This document shows positions 1-7,785 of a stretch of 35,567 nt of DNA, piece by piece. The translations under genes were made by a program, and so were the position numbers. Every line of letters begins with the position of its first letter. Within the stretch, counting starts at the first letter, position 1. Location of the stretch: positions 1 to 35,567 of the forward strand of contig CBINDO010000055.1 of the NCBI GenBank assembly GCA_966249405.1, given 5' to 3'. The notes beneath the pieces were generated by a model that was given only the letters and a program-made list of their open reading frames with translations, did not search any database and had not been told where the DNA came from. Source of the DNA: SZUA-265 sp966249405 (GTDB lineage: Bacteria; Myxococcota_A; Polyangia; Polyangiales; Polyangiaceae).

Positions 1-821
1 ATAACCCCCTGGAGGTTCGCCAACGCCTGGGCTACCTGCCCCAGCGCGCTCCGCTCTATCAGGACATGAGCGTTTGGGAGTACTTGGAGTTTGCCTCGCA
101 GATCCGCGGGCTCGAGCCGAGCGGTTTCAAGAGTCGACTCACCAAGGTCGTCGAGGTGTGCGGTCTGGCCCAGGTGCTGGGCAAGCCGATCGGGCAATTG
201 TCCCACGGCTACCGTCAGCGCGTTGGATTGGGTCAAGCGCTCATCCACGACCCACCCATCTTGATTCTGGACGAGCCCACCGCCGACCTCGATCCCAACG
301 AGAAGGCAGAGCTGCTCAAGTACATCAAGCAGATCGGTAAAGACCGCACGATCTTGCTCTCGACGCACAACCTGAACGAAGTCGAAGAAGCGTGCGCGCG
401 CGCCATCATCGTGAGCAAGGGCCGAGTGGTCGCCGACGGCAATCTCGAAGACATCCGTTCGCGGAGCGGCGCCGTTCGCTACACCGTCAGCGTAGACGAG
501 AAGGTAGCGCTCGGTAACGGTAAGCCCCCGACGGCGGACGAGGTGCGCAACGCGCTCGCAGCCCTCAAGGGCACTCAAACCGTCAACGAAAAACCATCGG
601 ACGACCAGGCCCACCGCTTCGAGCTGGTGGGTGCGCAGGATGGCGACCTCCGCGGCGACATCTTCCGTTTGGCCGTCGACAAGAGTTGGACCCTGCTCGA
701 GCTGCAGCGCGACGCGCTCAGCCTCGACAGCGTGTTCCGCGACTTGACCCGTAGCGACGAGCGCGCAGACCGCGGAGCGGGCTGGGTAGACTCGGACGCG
801 AAGAAGGAGAACAAGAAATAA
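1..821 (+). CDS. ABC transporter ATP-binding protein, GldA-like (5' end outside window)
   Basis: ATPase subunit of an ABC exporter; it would sit on the cytoplasmic face and power the permease encoded next. The reading frame is open from base 3, so the gene starts upstream of the window. The ATG at 66 is internal, because the codons before it already encode the Q-loop region (GYLPQRAPLY). Visible motifs in order are the Q-loop, the signature LSHGYRQRV, Walker B ILILDEP followed by TADLDP, and the H-loop STHNL. Walker A lies outside the window. A C-terminal extension of about 110 residues follows the nucleotide-binding domain, as is common in the CcmA/GldA class. The stop overlaps the next start by one base (TAATG), which argues for translational coupling. 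Assignment to a gliding-type (Gld) transporter rests on the downstream permease and GldG-like genes; the substrate is unknown. Confidence 0.93.
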   Translation, partial: NPLEVRQRLGYLPQRAPLYQDMSVWEYLEFASQIRGLEPSGFKSRLTKVVEVCGLAQVLGKPIGQLSHGYRQRVGLGQALIHDPPILILDEPTADLDPNEKAELLKYIKQIGKDRTILLSTHNLNEVEEACARAIIVSKGRVVADGNLEDIRSRSGAVRYTVSVDEKVALGNGKPPTADEVRNALAALKGTQTVNEKPSDDQAHRFELVGAQDGDLRGDIFRLAVDKSWTLLELQRDALSLDSVFRDLTRSDERADRGAGWVDSDAKKENKK

Positions 822-1555
822 TGTCACCCCTGTTGACCATTGCGAAGCGCGAGTTTCGCTCTTACTTCGAATCACCCGTCGCGTACGTGGTGATCTGCCT
901 GAGCTTTTTGGGTTTGGGCCTCATGTTCTTCCAGTTCGACGAAGGCTTCTGGGCTCAAGACCGAGCCAGCATGGTGAGCCTGTTTCAGTACATTCCACCG
1001 GGCCTCGGCATGTTGGTCATCCCCGTCGTCACGATGGGGCTCATCGCCGAAGAGAAACGCAGCGGCACGTTGGAGATGCTGATCACCTTGCCCGTCAAGG
1101 ACAGCGACGTGATGGTGGGCAAATATCTCGGCGCGCTGGGGCTCGTAGTCGTGCTCCTGGCGTCCACCCTGATCTACCCGGTCGCCATGTTCTGGAAGCC
1201 GTGGATGCTCGGCAACCTAGATTGGGGCCCCGTTGGCAGCGCCTACCTGGGTTTGTTCTTGTTCAGCGCAGCCGCGGTGTCGATCGGCCTTCTGGTGAGC
1301 GCGCTCACCGACAGCCAAGCCGTGTCGTTTTTCATCACCTTCTTCATCCTGCTGTTGGCTTGGTACGTCGGTCGCGGCGCAGATTGGATGGGCGGCACGC
1401 TCGGTGAGACGCTCCGCTACATCAGCTTCGAAACGCGTATGGACGGTTTCATGCGCGGTCTCGTAGACACGCGGGACATCGTCTACTTCCTCAGCATCGC
1501 CGTAGTTTGTTTGACCTTCGCTTTCCGTAAGTTGGAAAGCAGAAAGTGGGCCTAA
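821..1555 (+). CDS. ABC-2 type permease, GldF-like
   Basis: Integral membrane subunit of the ABC transporter, 244 residues with about six hydrophobic segments, the usual size for ABC-2 permeases of the GldF/NosY type. The N-terminus (TIAKREFRSYFESPVAYVV) and the central EEKRSGTLEMLITLPV segment are hallmarks of this family; the latter is the cytoplasmic loop thought to contact the ATPase. The start overlaps the ATPase stop by one base, and the next gene begins 3 nt after its stop, so all are co-transcribed. In Bacteroidetes the homologous GldA/F/G set is required for gliding. In Myxococcota the same three-gene set plus a DUF4340 protein is widespread, and its cargo is not settled. Function as a transporter subunit is well supported; a role in motility is inference. 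Confidence 0.93.
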   Translation: MSPLLTIAKREFRSYFESPVAYVVICLSFLGLGLMFFQFDEGFWAQDRASMVSLFQYIPPGLGMLVIPVVTMGLIAEEKRSGTLEMLITLPVKDSDVMVGKYLGALGLVVVLLASTLIYPVAMFWKPWMLGNLDWGPVGSAYLGLFLFSAAAVSIGLLVSALTDSQAVSFFITFFILLLAWYVGRGADWMGGTLGETLRYISFETRMDGFMRGLVDTRDIVYFLSIAVVCLTFAFRKLESRKWA

Positions 1556-1558
1556 TCC

Positions 1559-3376
1559 GTGTCCAACGAAAACAATCGTAAGACTGTTGCCGCTCAGACC
1601 GGCGTCTACTTGATAGTGATCACGGCGATTGCCGTCGTGGTGAACGTGCTCTCGGTGGGAGCGAACAAGCGCTCCGACTGGACGCGCTACGACCGTTACA
1701 CCTTGTCTCAGGGCAGTGGTCGGCTCGTCTCCAACCTCAAAGAACCGATCGAATTCGACGTCTACGTGACTCGCGGCCTCGCGAAGCTCGAGGTCTTCGT
1801 CGATGACCTCGTCAGCTTGCTACAAGAGTACGAACGCGCGGGTGGCGGCAAGTTCCGCTTCACGCTGATCGAGGCCAAGACCGAAGAGCTGCGCAAACAA
1901 GCGCAGGAGGCCGGTCTGCAGCCGATGGCGTTCGCAGCCCAAGCGGAGACTGGCGACGACCAAGCCGCCATCGCTCAGGGCTACATGGGTATCGTCGTCA
2001 AGTACAGCAAAGAGAAAGACACGATCCCGCTGATGCCGGGTCAGTCCATGGGCCTCGAGTTCATGATCACCAACAAGATCCAAGAGATCAGGAACAAGGC
2101 CGAAGAGATCAAGCTCAAGGTCGGCGTGGTCACCGGCAAGGACGAACTCAAGCTCACGGACACCAACTTGATCCAGCGCCGCGGCCAAGGTGGCGTCAAC
2201 GTCCAGCAGGTACTCCAGCAGAACTTCCCGTATTACGAGTTCGTCAACGTCGAGATCAAAGAGGGTGAAGCCATCGACGAGGAGTTGCGAGGCCTCATCA
2301 TCACGCAGCCGCAGAAGGACTACACGGACGCGGAACTGCAAGCCATCGACAACTTCTTGATGCTGGGCGGCAAGTCGGTCGCGGTGTTCGCCTCGGCGGT
2401 GAACATCAAGCCCAATGACGCTTCGATGAAGGCCGAACTCTCGACCCACAACTTGGAGAAGTTGTTGTCGGGTTACGGCATCAACATCAAGAAGAACGCG
2501 CTGCTCGACTACGGCGCGCAATTCCAGACCCCGGTGCTCACTCAGGGTGGCATCCAAGCCGTGCGTCACCCGCCAATCGCGCACGTGGTGGAAGACCCGA
2601 GGTTCGAAGGCGATCAGCAAACGCTGGACAGCAGCTTCGCGACCTTCTTCCGCATCCCCGAGGTTGCCTTCCCTTACCCCTCGGCACTGGAACTCTTGCG
2701 CGACAAGCAGCCGGCGGACGTGGTGCTCAAGGCCGTTGCCCGCACCACCCCCAACACCACCGAGCTCACGGACGAGAGCCTGGATCTGAGCGTGCGCATC
2801 AAGGGTTGGCAGCCAAAGCCCCCCGCCGAGCAACACGTCATCGCCGCTTACGCCGAAGGCAAACTCAAGAGCGCCTTCGCAGAGGGCACCTTGGCGCCGG
2901 AGCCATCGCGAGTCCTCGTGGTGTCGTCGAGCCAATATCTCACCAATCCGTTCGCCTACTCCGGCAACGGCCCGGAGCTCGGTCAAGAGTTTGCGATGTT
3001 CGGTGCAGTGGGTGGCGACCAGACCCTCCTCACGATCGCTGGGCCCTATGCCCAGCGTTACCTCAGCAACATGATCTTGAGCGTCAAGAACACGTTGGAC
3101 TGGATCACGGGTGACTCGGACTTGCTCGCCATCAGCGCCAAGATCATCGCCGAGCCGAACCTCAAGTACGCCAGCATCGAGGCACCGGAGATCCCGGTAG
3201 ACGCCACCGAAGAGCAGCTTCGCTCCATCGAAGACTCGCTCAAAGGGCAACGCGCTCGCTTGCAGGGTCAAATCGAGTGGACGCTCACGTTGTTCGTGCC
3301 CGCGTTGTTCGCCCTGTTCGGCGTGCTGCGTTGGCGTAGTCGCAACAGCCGGCGCACTCAGCTCAAACTCGCTTAA
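1559..3376 (+). CDS. GldG-like ABC transporter auxiliary protein
   Basis: 605-residue membrane protein with one hydrophobic segment near each end (about residues 12-34 and 573-592) and a large soluble region between them, presumably periplasmic. This matches the GldG family of auxiliary proteins. The N-terminal RYDRYTLSQGSGRLVSNL region (order by order: Tyr-Thr-Leu-Ser, then a Leu-rich helix) is characteristic of that family. A central segment (RGLIITQPQKDYTDAELQAI followed by a Phe-Leu-Gly-Gly-type turn) resembles the GldG core. The start is GTG at 1559, 3 nt after the permease stop, with only a weak purine-rich leader. The adjacent ATPase and permease imply a three-part exporter. No catalytic residues are recognised, so the protein probably serves as a structural or substrate-contact part. 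Confidence 0.88.
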   Translation: MSNENNRKTVAAQTGVYLIVITAIAVVVNVLSVGANKRSDWTRYDRYTLSQGSGRLVSNLKEPIEFDVYVTRGLAKLEVFVDDLVSLLQEYERAGGGKFRFTLIEAKTEELRKQAQEAGLQPMAFAAQAETGDDQAAIAQGYMGIVVKYSKEKDTIPLMPGQSMGLEFMITNKIQEIRNKAEEIKLKVGVVTGKDELKLTDTNLIQRRGQGGVNVQQVLQQNFPYYEFVNVEIKEGEAIDEELRGLIITQPQKDYTDAELQAIDNFLMLGGKSVAVFASAVNIKPNDASMKAELSTHNLEKLLSGYGINIKKNALLDYGAQFQTPVLTQGGIQAVRHPPIAHVVEDPRFEGDQQTLDSSFATFFRIPEVAFPYPSALELLRDKQPADVVLKAVARTTPNTTELTDESLDLSVRIKGWQPKPPAEQHVIAAYAEGKLKSAFAEGTLAPEPSRVLVVSSSQYLTNPFAYSGNGPELGQEFAMFGAVGGDQTLLTIAGPYAQRYLSNMILSVKNTLDWITGDSDLLAISAKIIAEPNLKYASIEAPEIPVDATEEQLRSIEDSLKGQRARLQGQIEWTLTLFVPALFALFGVLRWRSRNSRRTQLKLA

Positions 3377-3393
3377 CCGGACGGAGTATTCTC

Positions 3394-4539
3394 ATGGATA
3401 GCAGCAAGAAGCTCTACATCTCGCTCGCAGTTCTCGTGGCATTGGGTTTCGGCCTGTTGCTTCAGAACAAGAGCAAGAAACAGGAAGAGAAGACTTACAG
3501 CTACGAGGCCAAGGTCGCCGACCTGCCGAAGCTGGAGATCACCGAAGAAACCACCAAAGCGATCGATCGAATCGAATTGGTCGTCCCCAAAGAAGCCAAG
3601 AAAGATGGCGCGGACGGGGACACCGGCAGCGAAGTAGCGCCTGGGGCGCCCGACAAGTTCGTGCTGGTCAAAACCGGCGAAGAGCAATGGGCGCTCGAGG
3701 TTCCGGGCGCCTACAAGGCTAACGCAAGTAACGTCAAGTCGCTCCTCGACAACCTAACCAAACTCAAGGTCATCGAAGCCGTGTCGAGTGGCACGGACAG
3801 CTACGACCGGTGGGGCGTCACGGACGAAAAGGCGTTGCACGTGGTCGCCAAGAAGGGCTCGGAGACCGTCATCGATGCCTACTTCGGGGACGACGGCTCA
3901 CGCGGTCAAATGACGCGCCTCGCCGGCAAGGACGGTGTGTTCGCGACGAAGGGTTATTCGAGATTCTCCTTTGCCCGCGATCTCAAGGGCTGGCGCGACA
4001 AGACCATCTTCAAGTTCGAAGACGACCAGGTCGAGTCCGTGAAGGTGACCAACGAGAACGGTGAGTTCGTGTTCACCAAGAAGGATGACAAATGGACCTC
4101 GCTGTTCACCCCTGCCGGTAGCAAAGCGGGTGCTCCACTCGAGCGGTTCAAGGACACCAAGGTCGGCGACCTAGTCCGAGCCTACAAGTCGCTCAATGCA
4201 GCGGACTTCGGCGACGACAAGCAGCCGGACGCGGTGCAGCTCACCAAACCGCTGGCAACGGTCACTTTCCAGCTCAAGGATGGCGGCGCGAAGCATGAAC
4301 TCCTGGTCGGCGACTCCGGCGAAGGCGGCACGCGTTACGTCAAGACTCCGGACAACGCACAGATCTACACGATCAGCAGCTGGGCGGGTGACTGGGCAAC
4401 GGCCGGCATCGACAAGTTCCAAGAGAAGGACGAGTCGAAGCCCGACGAAAAGAAGGACGAAAAGAAGCCCGAGGCGAAGAAACAAGAGCCCAAGAAGCCG
4501 GCGCCTCCACCGGCAGCCAAACCTGCAGCGACGCCCTGA
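3394..4539 (+). CDS. DUF4340-like membrane-anchored protein
   Basis: 381-residue protein with an N-terminal membrane anchor (about residues 7-24, LYISLAVLVALGFGLLL) and a soluble, probably periplasmic body containing repeated beta-rich units. Segments such as WALEVPGAYKAN, VTDEKALHVVAKKG and FSFARDLKGWRDKTIFKF fit the DUF4340 family, which regularly follows GldG-like genes. The last 50 or so residues are a low-complexity Lys/Glu/Pro/Ala tail. The gene starts 17 nt after the GldG-like stop with GGAG upstream (3380-3384), and a strong terminator follows, making it the last gene of the operon. Biochemical function is unknown; membership in the transporter complex is inferred from conserved gene order. 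Confidence 0.85.
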   Translation: MDSSKKLYISLAVLVALGFGLLLQNKSKKQEEKTYSYEAKVADLPKLEITEETTKAIDRIELVVPKEAKKDGADGDTGSEVAPGAPDKFVLVKTGEEQWALEVPGAYKANASNVKSLLDNLTKLKVIEAVSSGTDSYDRWGVTDEKALHVVAKKGSETVIDAYFGDDGSRGQMTRLAGKDGVFATKGYSRFSFARDLKGWRDKTIFKFEDDQVESVKVTNENGEFVFTKKDDKWTSLFTPAGSKAGAPLERFKDTKVGDLVRAYKSLNAADFGDDKQPDAVQLTKPLATVTFQLKDGGAKHELLVGDSGEGGTRYVKTPDNAQIYTISSWAGDWATAGIDKFQEKDESKPDEKKDEKKPEAKKQEPKKPAPPPAAKPAATP

Positions 4540-4565
4540 GCATCGCTTCATCGTTTGCAACGCCA

Positions 4566-4597
4566 AGAGCCCGACCTCCTCCCGGAGGTCGGGCTCT
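4566..4597 (+). terminator. Intrinsic terminator of the gld-like operon
   Basis: Perfect 14-bp stem (4566-4579 pairing with 4584-4597) around a TCCC loop, followed on the plus strand by CTCCTTTTGT. Position 27 nt after the DUF4340-like stop and the T-rich tail fit a factor-independent terminator. On the opposite strand it would also serve the convergent sulfatase gene ending at 4670, although the tail there is less T-rich. Confidence 0.9.
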
Positions 4598-4669
4598 CTC
4601 CTTTTGTGCTCTGTAGAGAACGGGGGCCCTGGCTCAAGAACCTATCCCCGGGCGTTGGCGTATCGCCCT

Positions 4670-6592
4670 TCACATCGGAGCTCGGCCGTACAAGGTCAAG
4701 GCGTGCGCCACCAAGCTGCGGCAGTGGGGCGTATCCAAGTTCTTCGTTTCACCCGGATCGGCAACGAGGTCGAAACACTGCCAGCCGGTGTCGTAGGGAG
4801 TGCGGGCGAACACCTTCATCTGTCCCTGCATGAGTCCCCAGTTTTCGAAAGCGCAGCTCCACAACGACGCGCAGTTGGTCATCGGCATGATTGGTTCGGC
4901 GCCGAGTGGGCGGAGCAGGCTGCGACCAACGAGTTGAGGCTTGAACTCGGCGAGCTCGGGAAGATCCAGTACGCCGATCAGGTCGATGACCGTGGCCGTG
5001 AGATCCGGGTGGAACGTGAACGCGTCCTCTGAACGCCGCAAGTTGGAGCGCTCCGCGGTCGACAGCGTCCCGGGGGGCGCGTCGACGAAAGCCGGCACCT
5101 TCACTTCCTCGTCGAACAGCGAAAACGTGTGACCCATCTGATTGTGATCTCGGAACGCCTCACCGTGATCACTCGTGTATATCACGACGGTGCGCTTTCC
5201 GGCTTCCATCTCTCTGAGCGCGGCAATCACGCGCGCAACGTGAGCGTCCTGCTGAACTACTGCGTTCTGATAGTAGTTGCGAAGCATCGCGAGTTCGTCC
5301 GGGCTCTTCGTGAACTCCGCAGGCTGGAACGGTTGCTCGTGTTGCCCTCGCACGAGATATGGGTAGTGGACGTTGCTCGCGTGCAACATCACGAAGAATG
5401 GCTCCTCGAGTTCGTCCAGACGCCCTACGACGTAGTCGGCGAGCAGCGCTTCGTCGGCACCCATGTCCATATCGGCGTTCATGTCCAGCTGGGTCGCCGA
5501 CACGAAGTGATCGACGCCCAGATTTTCGACAAACAAGTGCGAGTTGGCAAAGAACAGATTCTGGCTCGTCCAGTACGCCGTCGTGAACCCGGCGGCCTTC
5601 GCATAGTCGAATACCAACGGCCAGGTGTGCATCACTTCATCGCTCGCGGTGGGCGAAGCTCCCGTCAGCAGCACGGCCACGGAGATCGCCGTCGTCGAAT
5701 CCACGGCACGATGCTGGGACAAGCCGTGCCGATCGGGCATCAACGTGTTGGTATGTGGCGTAAGCGAACACTTGGGGTCGTAGCTGGAGCAAACGGCATC
5801 GGCACGGACGCTCTCTCCCAACACGAACAATACGTTTCGAGGCGCTGGTGGCGCTGGCGCCAGCTTCGGCAGCGCGCGAGAATGGCGAGTGTGGGGCCGC
5901 ACCTGACGCGATTGGTCGGTCACCCCCAGTTGGCTTCGCACGTAGGCGCCCATGGCGTTGAGATAAAGCGTATCCGGGGTGGCCGCCTGCGGCGCGCGGA
6001 ACTTTAGCGGGATAAACCAGCACGCAACGAAGACCAACGGCGCGGCGAGCGCCACGCGTTTGCGCGGAGGCAGCTGCCTCCCGAGCAAGGTTCGCGCCGC
6101 AACCACTAGTCCCACCGCCACTACCAAAAATGGGGCGTTGGCTCCCAAGTAGCGGCTGATGTCCACCGCCAACTGATTGATCACACTTTCGGTCAGGTTG
6201 GCCGCAAACAGCGTCAGGTCTTGCGTGAGGTAAGCGCGATACTGCTCGAAGAAGTAGACTTGTCCTCCGAGGGCCAGCGTGAATCCAATCACGAACAAGG
6301 CGCCAGAGAGGTAACCAGTCCAGGAGCGCCGTCCCGCAGCATAAAGAAGCAATCCCCACACGAGGCAACTCTCCAGTAGGGCCAGGACGTAAAGGCCTTT
6401 GTAACCGGGCCGCATTTCCAGCAGGTGGCCACCACGGTGCAATGCATCGATGAGGACGGCGATTGCTCCCGGGACGCAGAGCAGGAGTCGGGTCGCCAAA
6501 CTGCGTCGGGCGACCCACTCTCGCACTTTAGCCAAGACCTGAGCTGGGGCAGAACGCATTCGTGGCAACTGCTGGGGCAGGTTCGCTCGCAT
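4670..6592 (-). CDS. Membrane-anchored sulfatase-like / phosphotransferase-like protein (alkaline phosphatase superfamily)
   Basis: About 640 residues. The N-terminal third holds roughly five membrane segments (near residues 32-51, 66-87, 91-115, 151-170 and 180-196), followed by a sulfatase-fold domain facing the periplasm. Metal and active-site motifs visible are NVLFVLGES (Glu ligand), STTAIS (candidate Thr/Ser nucleophile near 299-304), HASNVHYPY, YTSDHGEAF (Asp-His ligands) and MGHTFSLFDEEVKVPAF. This layout is shared by lipoteichoic-acid-synthase-like, YejM-like and phosphoethanolamine-transferase-like enzymes that act on lipids or envelope glycans; the exact substrate cannot be read. 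The frame stays open upstream to 6955, but the extra 121 residues are Arg-rich and unlike the family. I therefore chose the ATG at 6592 (an ATG at 6559 is also possible); no clear ribosome site supports either. Confidence 0.82.
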   Translation of the reverse strand: MRANLPQQLPRMRSAPAQVLAKVREWVARRSLATRLLLCVPGAIAVLIDALHRGGHLLEMRPGYKGLYVLALLESCLVWGLLLYAAGRRSWTGYLSGALFVIGFTLALGGQVYFFEQYRAYLTQDLTLFAANLTESVINQLAVDISRYLGANAPFLVVAVGLVVAARTLLGRQLPPRKRVALAAPLVFVACWFIPLKFRAPQAATPDTLYLNAMGAYVRSQLGVTDQSRQVRPHTRHSRALPKLAPAPPAPRNVLFVLGESVRADAVCSSYDPKCSLTPHTNTLMPDRHGLSQHRAVDSTTAISVAVLLTGASPTASDEVMHTWPLVFDYAKAAGFTTAYWTSQNLFFANSHLFVENLGVDHFVSATQLDMNADMDMGADEALLADYVVGRLDELEEPFFVMLHASNVHYPYLVRGQHEQPFQPAEFTKSPDELAMLRNYYQNAVVQQDAHVARVIAALREMEAGKRTVVIYTSDHGEAFRDHNQMGHTFSLFDEEVKVPAFVDAPPGTLSTAERSNLRRSEDAFTFHPDLTATVIDLIGVLDLPELAEFKPQLVGRSLLRPLGAEPIMPMTNCASLWSCAFENWGLMQGQMKVFARTPYDTGWQCFDLVADPGETKNLDTPHCRSLVAHALTLYGRAPM

Positions 6593-6677
6593 GGGACAAG
6601 TTCCCGAGGCGCCCGGTCTCGAGCCGCATCGGAAGCATGCCAGTAGCACATTCGTCACAAATTCTCGCGTCTGCCAT

Positions 6678-6701
6678 GGCTCGCGGCATTTGCCGCGAGC
6701 C
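6678..6701 (-). promoter_or_regulatory. Leader hairpin upstream of sulfatase-like gene
   Basis: Perfect 10-bp GC-rich stem (6678-6687 with 6692-6701) and a 4-nt loop, about 85 nt upstream of the chosen start of the sulfatase-like gene. No T-run follows on either strand, so it is not a classic terminator. A structured 5' leader is possible; function is unproven. Confidence 0.4.
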
Positions 6702-6940
6702 TCCCTTCGCGGCGACGCCCGGGCCGCGAGCGAACGTTTGGCCCGGGTGCCAGAAAGGCTTACACCGACCGTGCCGCAGGCCGTTGCTCGTGTTAGCCTG
6801 AAACCAAGTCTCGAGCGCTGGACACCGCGCTCGTTTCCATGTCGACCGTGACGTCGGACCCCGGCTGAATGATTGCCTCCGATGCGCTGCGCCAAAGCCG
6901 AAATCGCGGGGAGCGCGGCCGAAGGCCTCTGCATTGCGTC

Positions 6941-6980
6941 GCACGATTCGTGCAAGATTCACAATGCTGCACGCGCGTGC
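6941..6980. promoter_or_regulatory. Pair of GCACG/CGTGC palindromes, candidate operator
   Basis: Two dyads with the same half-site: GCACGA-T-TCGTGC at 6941-6953 and GCACGCGCGTGC at 6969-6980, with centres about 27-28 bp apart. They lie between the GST stop and the sulfatase-like gene, in the place expected for that gene's promoter. A repeated half-site suggests a dimeric regulator binding twice. No regulator is known to bind here, and GC-rich DNA yields chance palindromes. Confidence 0.35.
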
Positions 6981-7046
6981 TGCCGATGATAACCGGGGTG
7001 CCTCCTCCTAGGTCCAGCACGTGCCCTTCGGGCGTCGTCGTCGGCT

Positions 7047-7712
7047 CTACCGAGGCCCGGCGCGTCGCCCGCGACACGCCTCTTCCATGCGTCGTGCAAA
7101 GGCCGGAAGGGTCTCCCCCAACCGTCCGACAAGCTCCGGTTCGGCGCACTCCAACATGACGAGGTTCCCGTACAGGGCGGCGTCGGCGAGCGTTGGCATG
7201 CTTCCGAACAAGAACGACTGCCGCGCCAAGGTGGTGGAGGTGGGTGCGAGCAGTTTGCGACCGGCCGCAATCAAGACTTCCCTTTCGTTTGCCCAGCGTT
7301 CGACGCACCCCGCCCCGAACTTGCGCTCTTTTATGTAGACGTAGAGGGCCGCCTCTTCGGGAGTCGCCTTCTTCGCGACGAGAAGCGGCGTGGCGATGCG
7401 AAATAGGGTGTCCTCGAGCGGTCCGTCGCAGAAGTCCGAATAGGCCCAAACCGGACCCTCGAATGGAGAGGGCACCAACGTTTTGCCCGCGTCACCTTCC
7501 AGCAGTCGCTCGCAGATGGTCCTCGAGTCCGTCCAGACCTCGCCTTGCTCGTCCACGAGCACGGGTACTTGGAGATAGCCACCGGTGACGGCGACCAACT
7601 CGCGGCGATCTCCGTATGGCACCTCCACCGCTTCGTAGTGAACGCCCATTAGGTCGAGGATCGCTTGAACTTTTCGCGCATAGGGGCTGTAGGAAAACTT
7701 GAACAACTTCAT
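7047..7712 (-). CDS. Glutathione S-transferase family protein
   Basis: 222-residue cytosolic protein with an N-terminal thioredoxin-fold domain (MKLFKFSYSPYARKVQAIL) and an all-helical C-terminal domain. The cis-proline that contacts glutathione is in LQVPVL (Pro50), and the Asp-Ser pair that binds the gamma-glutamyl group is in TDSRTI (62-63). The Tyr/Ser near positions 8-9 could activate the thiol. Start chosen at 7712 because the family begins at the first beta strand; the frame is open upstream to 7838 but those residues overlap the divergent regulator. It is divergent from a LysR regulator across a 70-nt gap that holds a LysR-type box, so the pair probably form a regulator-target module. 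The substrate of the transferase is unknown. Confidence 0.88.
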   Translation of the reverse strand: MKLFKFSYSPYARKVQAILDLMGVHYEAVEVPYGDRRELVAVTGGYLQVPVLVDEQGEVWTDSRTICERLLEGDAGKTLVPSPFEGPVWAYSDFCDGPLEDTLFRIATPLLVAKKATPEEAALYVYIKERKFGAGCVERWANEREVLIAAGRKLLAPTSTTLARQSFLFGSMPTLADAALYGNLVMLECAEPELVGRLGETLPAFARRMEEACRGRRAGPR

Positions 7713-7768
7713 GCTGTCTTGAATGCCCCAGAGGAACGCACTTGGCGAAGGACAACTTTTGGCGGCAT

Positions 7769-7785
7769 CATGACAATTTGTCATG
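7769..7785. promoter_or_regulatory. LysR-type (T-N11-A) box between GST and lysR-type genes
   Basis: Perfect inverted repeat CATGACA-ATT-TGTCATG with 7-bp arms and a 3-bp centre. It contains TGACAATTTGTCA (7771-7783), which fits the T-N11-A dyad bound by LysR-type regulators. It sits in the 70-nt divergent gap and its last three bases are the regulator's own ATG, so binding could block or shift transcription of the regulator as well as act on the GST promoter. Confidence 0.7.

Larger units (their letters stand above)
6593..7046. other. Intergenic region between sulfatase-like and GST genes
   Basis: About 450 nt with no convincing gene. Open frames here are short, Arg/Pro-rich and lack ribosome sites. 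Because both flanking genes are on the minus strand, this region is the likely promoter and leader of the sulfatase-like gene. It contains a 10-bp hairpin (6678-6701) and two GCACG-type palindromes (6941-6980), described separately. Confidence 0.6.

Noticed and set aside
66..68. ATG as start of the first ABC ATPase
   Set aside because: The frame is open to the window edge and the codons before 66 encode the conserved Q-loop region, so this Met is internal.
1820..3271. Long open frame of 483 codons on the minus strand
   Set aside because: It lies wholly opposite the well-supported GldG-like gene and its product is Leu/Val/Asp/Arg-rich without any family feature. Such antisense frames are a by-product of high GC at third codon positions.
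4437..4536. Short tandem repeat-like Lys/Glu/Pro codons at the end of the DUF4340-like gene
   Set aside because: It is an imperfect low-complexity protein tail, not a DNA repeat array.
4196..6007. Plus-strand frames across the DUF4340-like 3' end and opposite the sulfatase-like gene (4196-5032, 5129-6007)
   Set aside because: They cross a strong terminator or oppose conserved motifs of the sulfatase-like gene, and their products are Arg/Ser-rich and featureless.
6593..6955. N-terminal extension of the sulfatase-like protein to 6955
   Set aside because: The extra 121 residues are Arg-rich, span a strong hairpin and palindromes, and are unlike the N-termini of this family.
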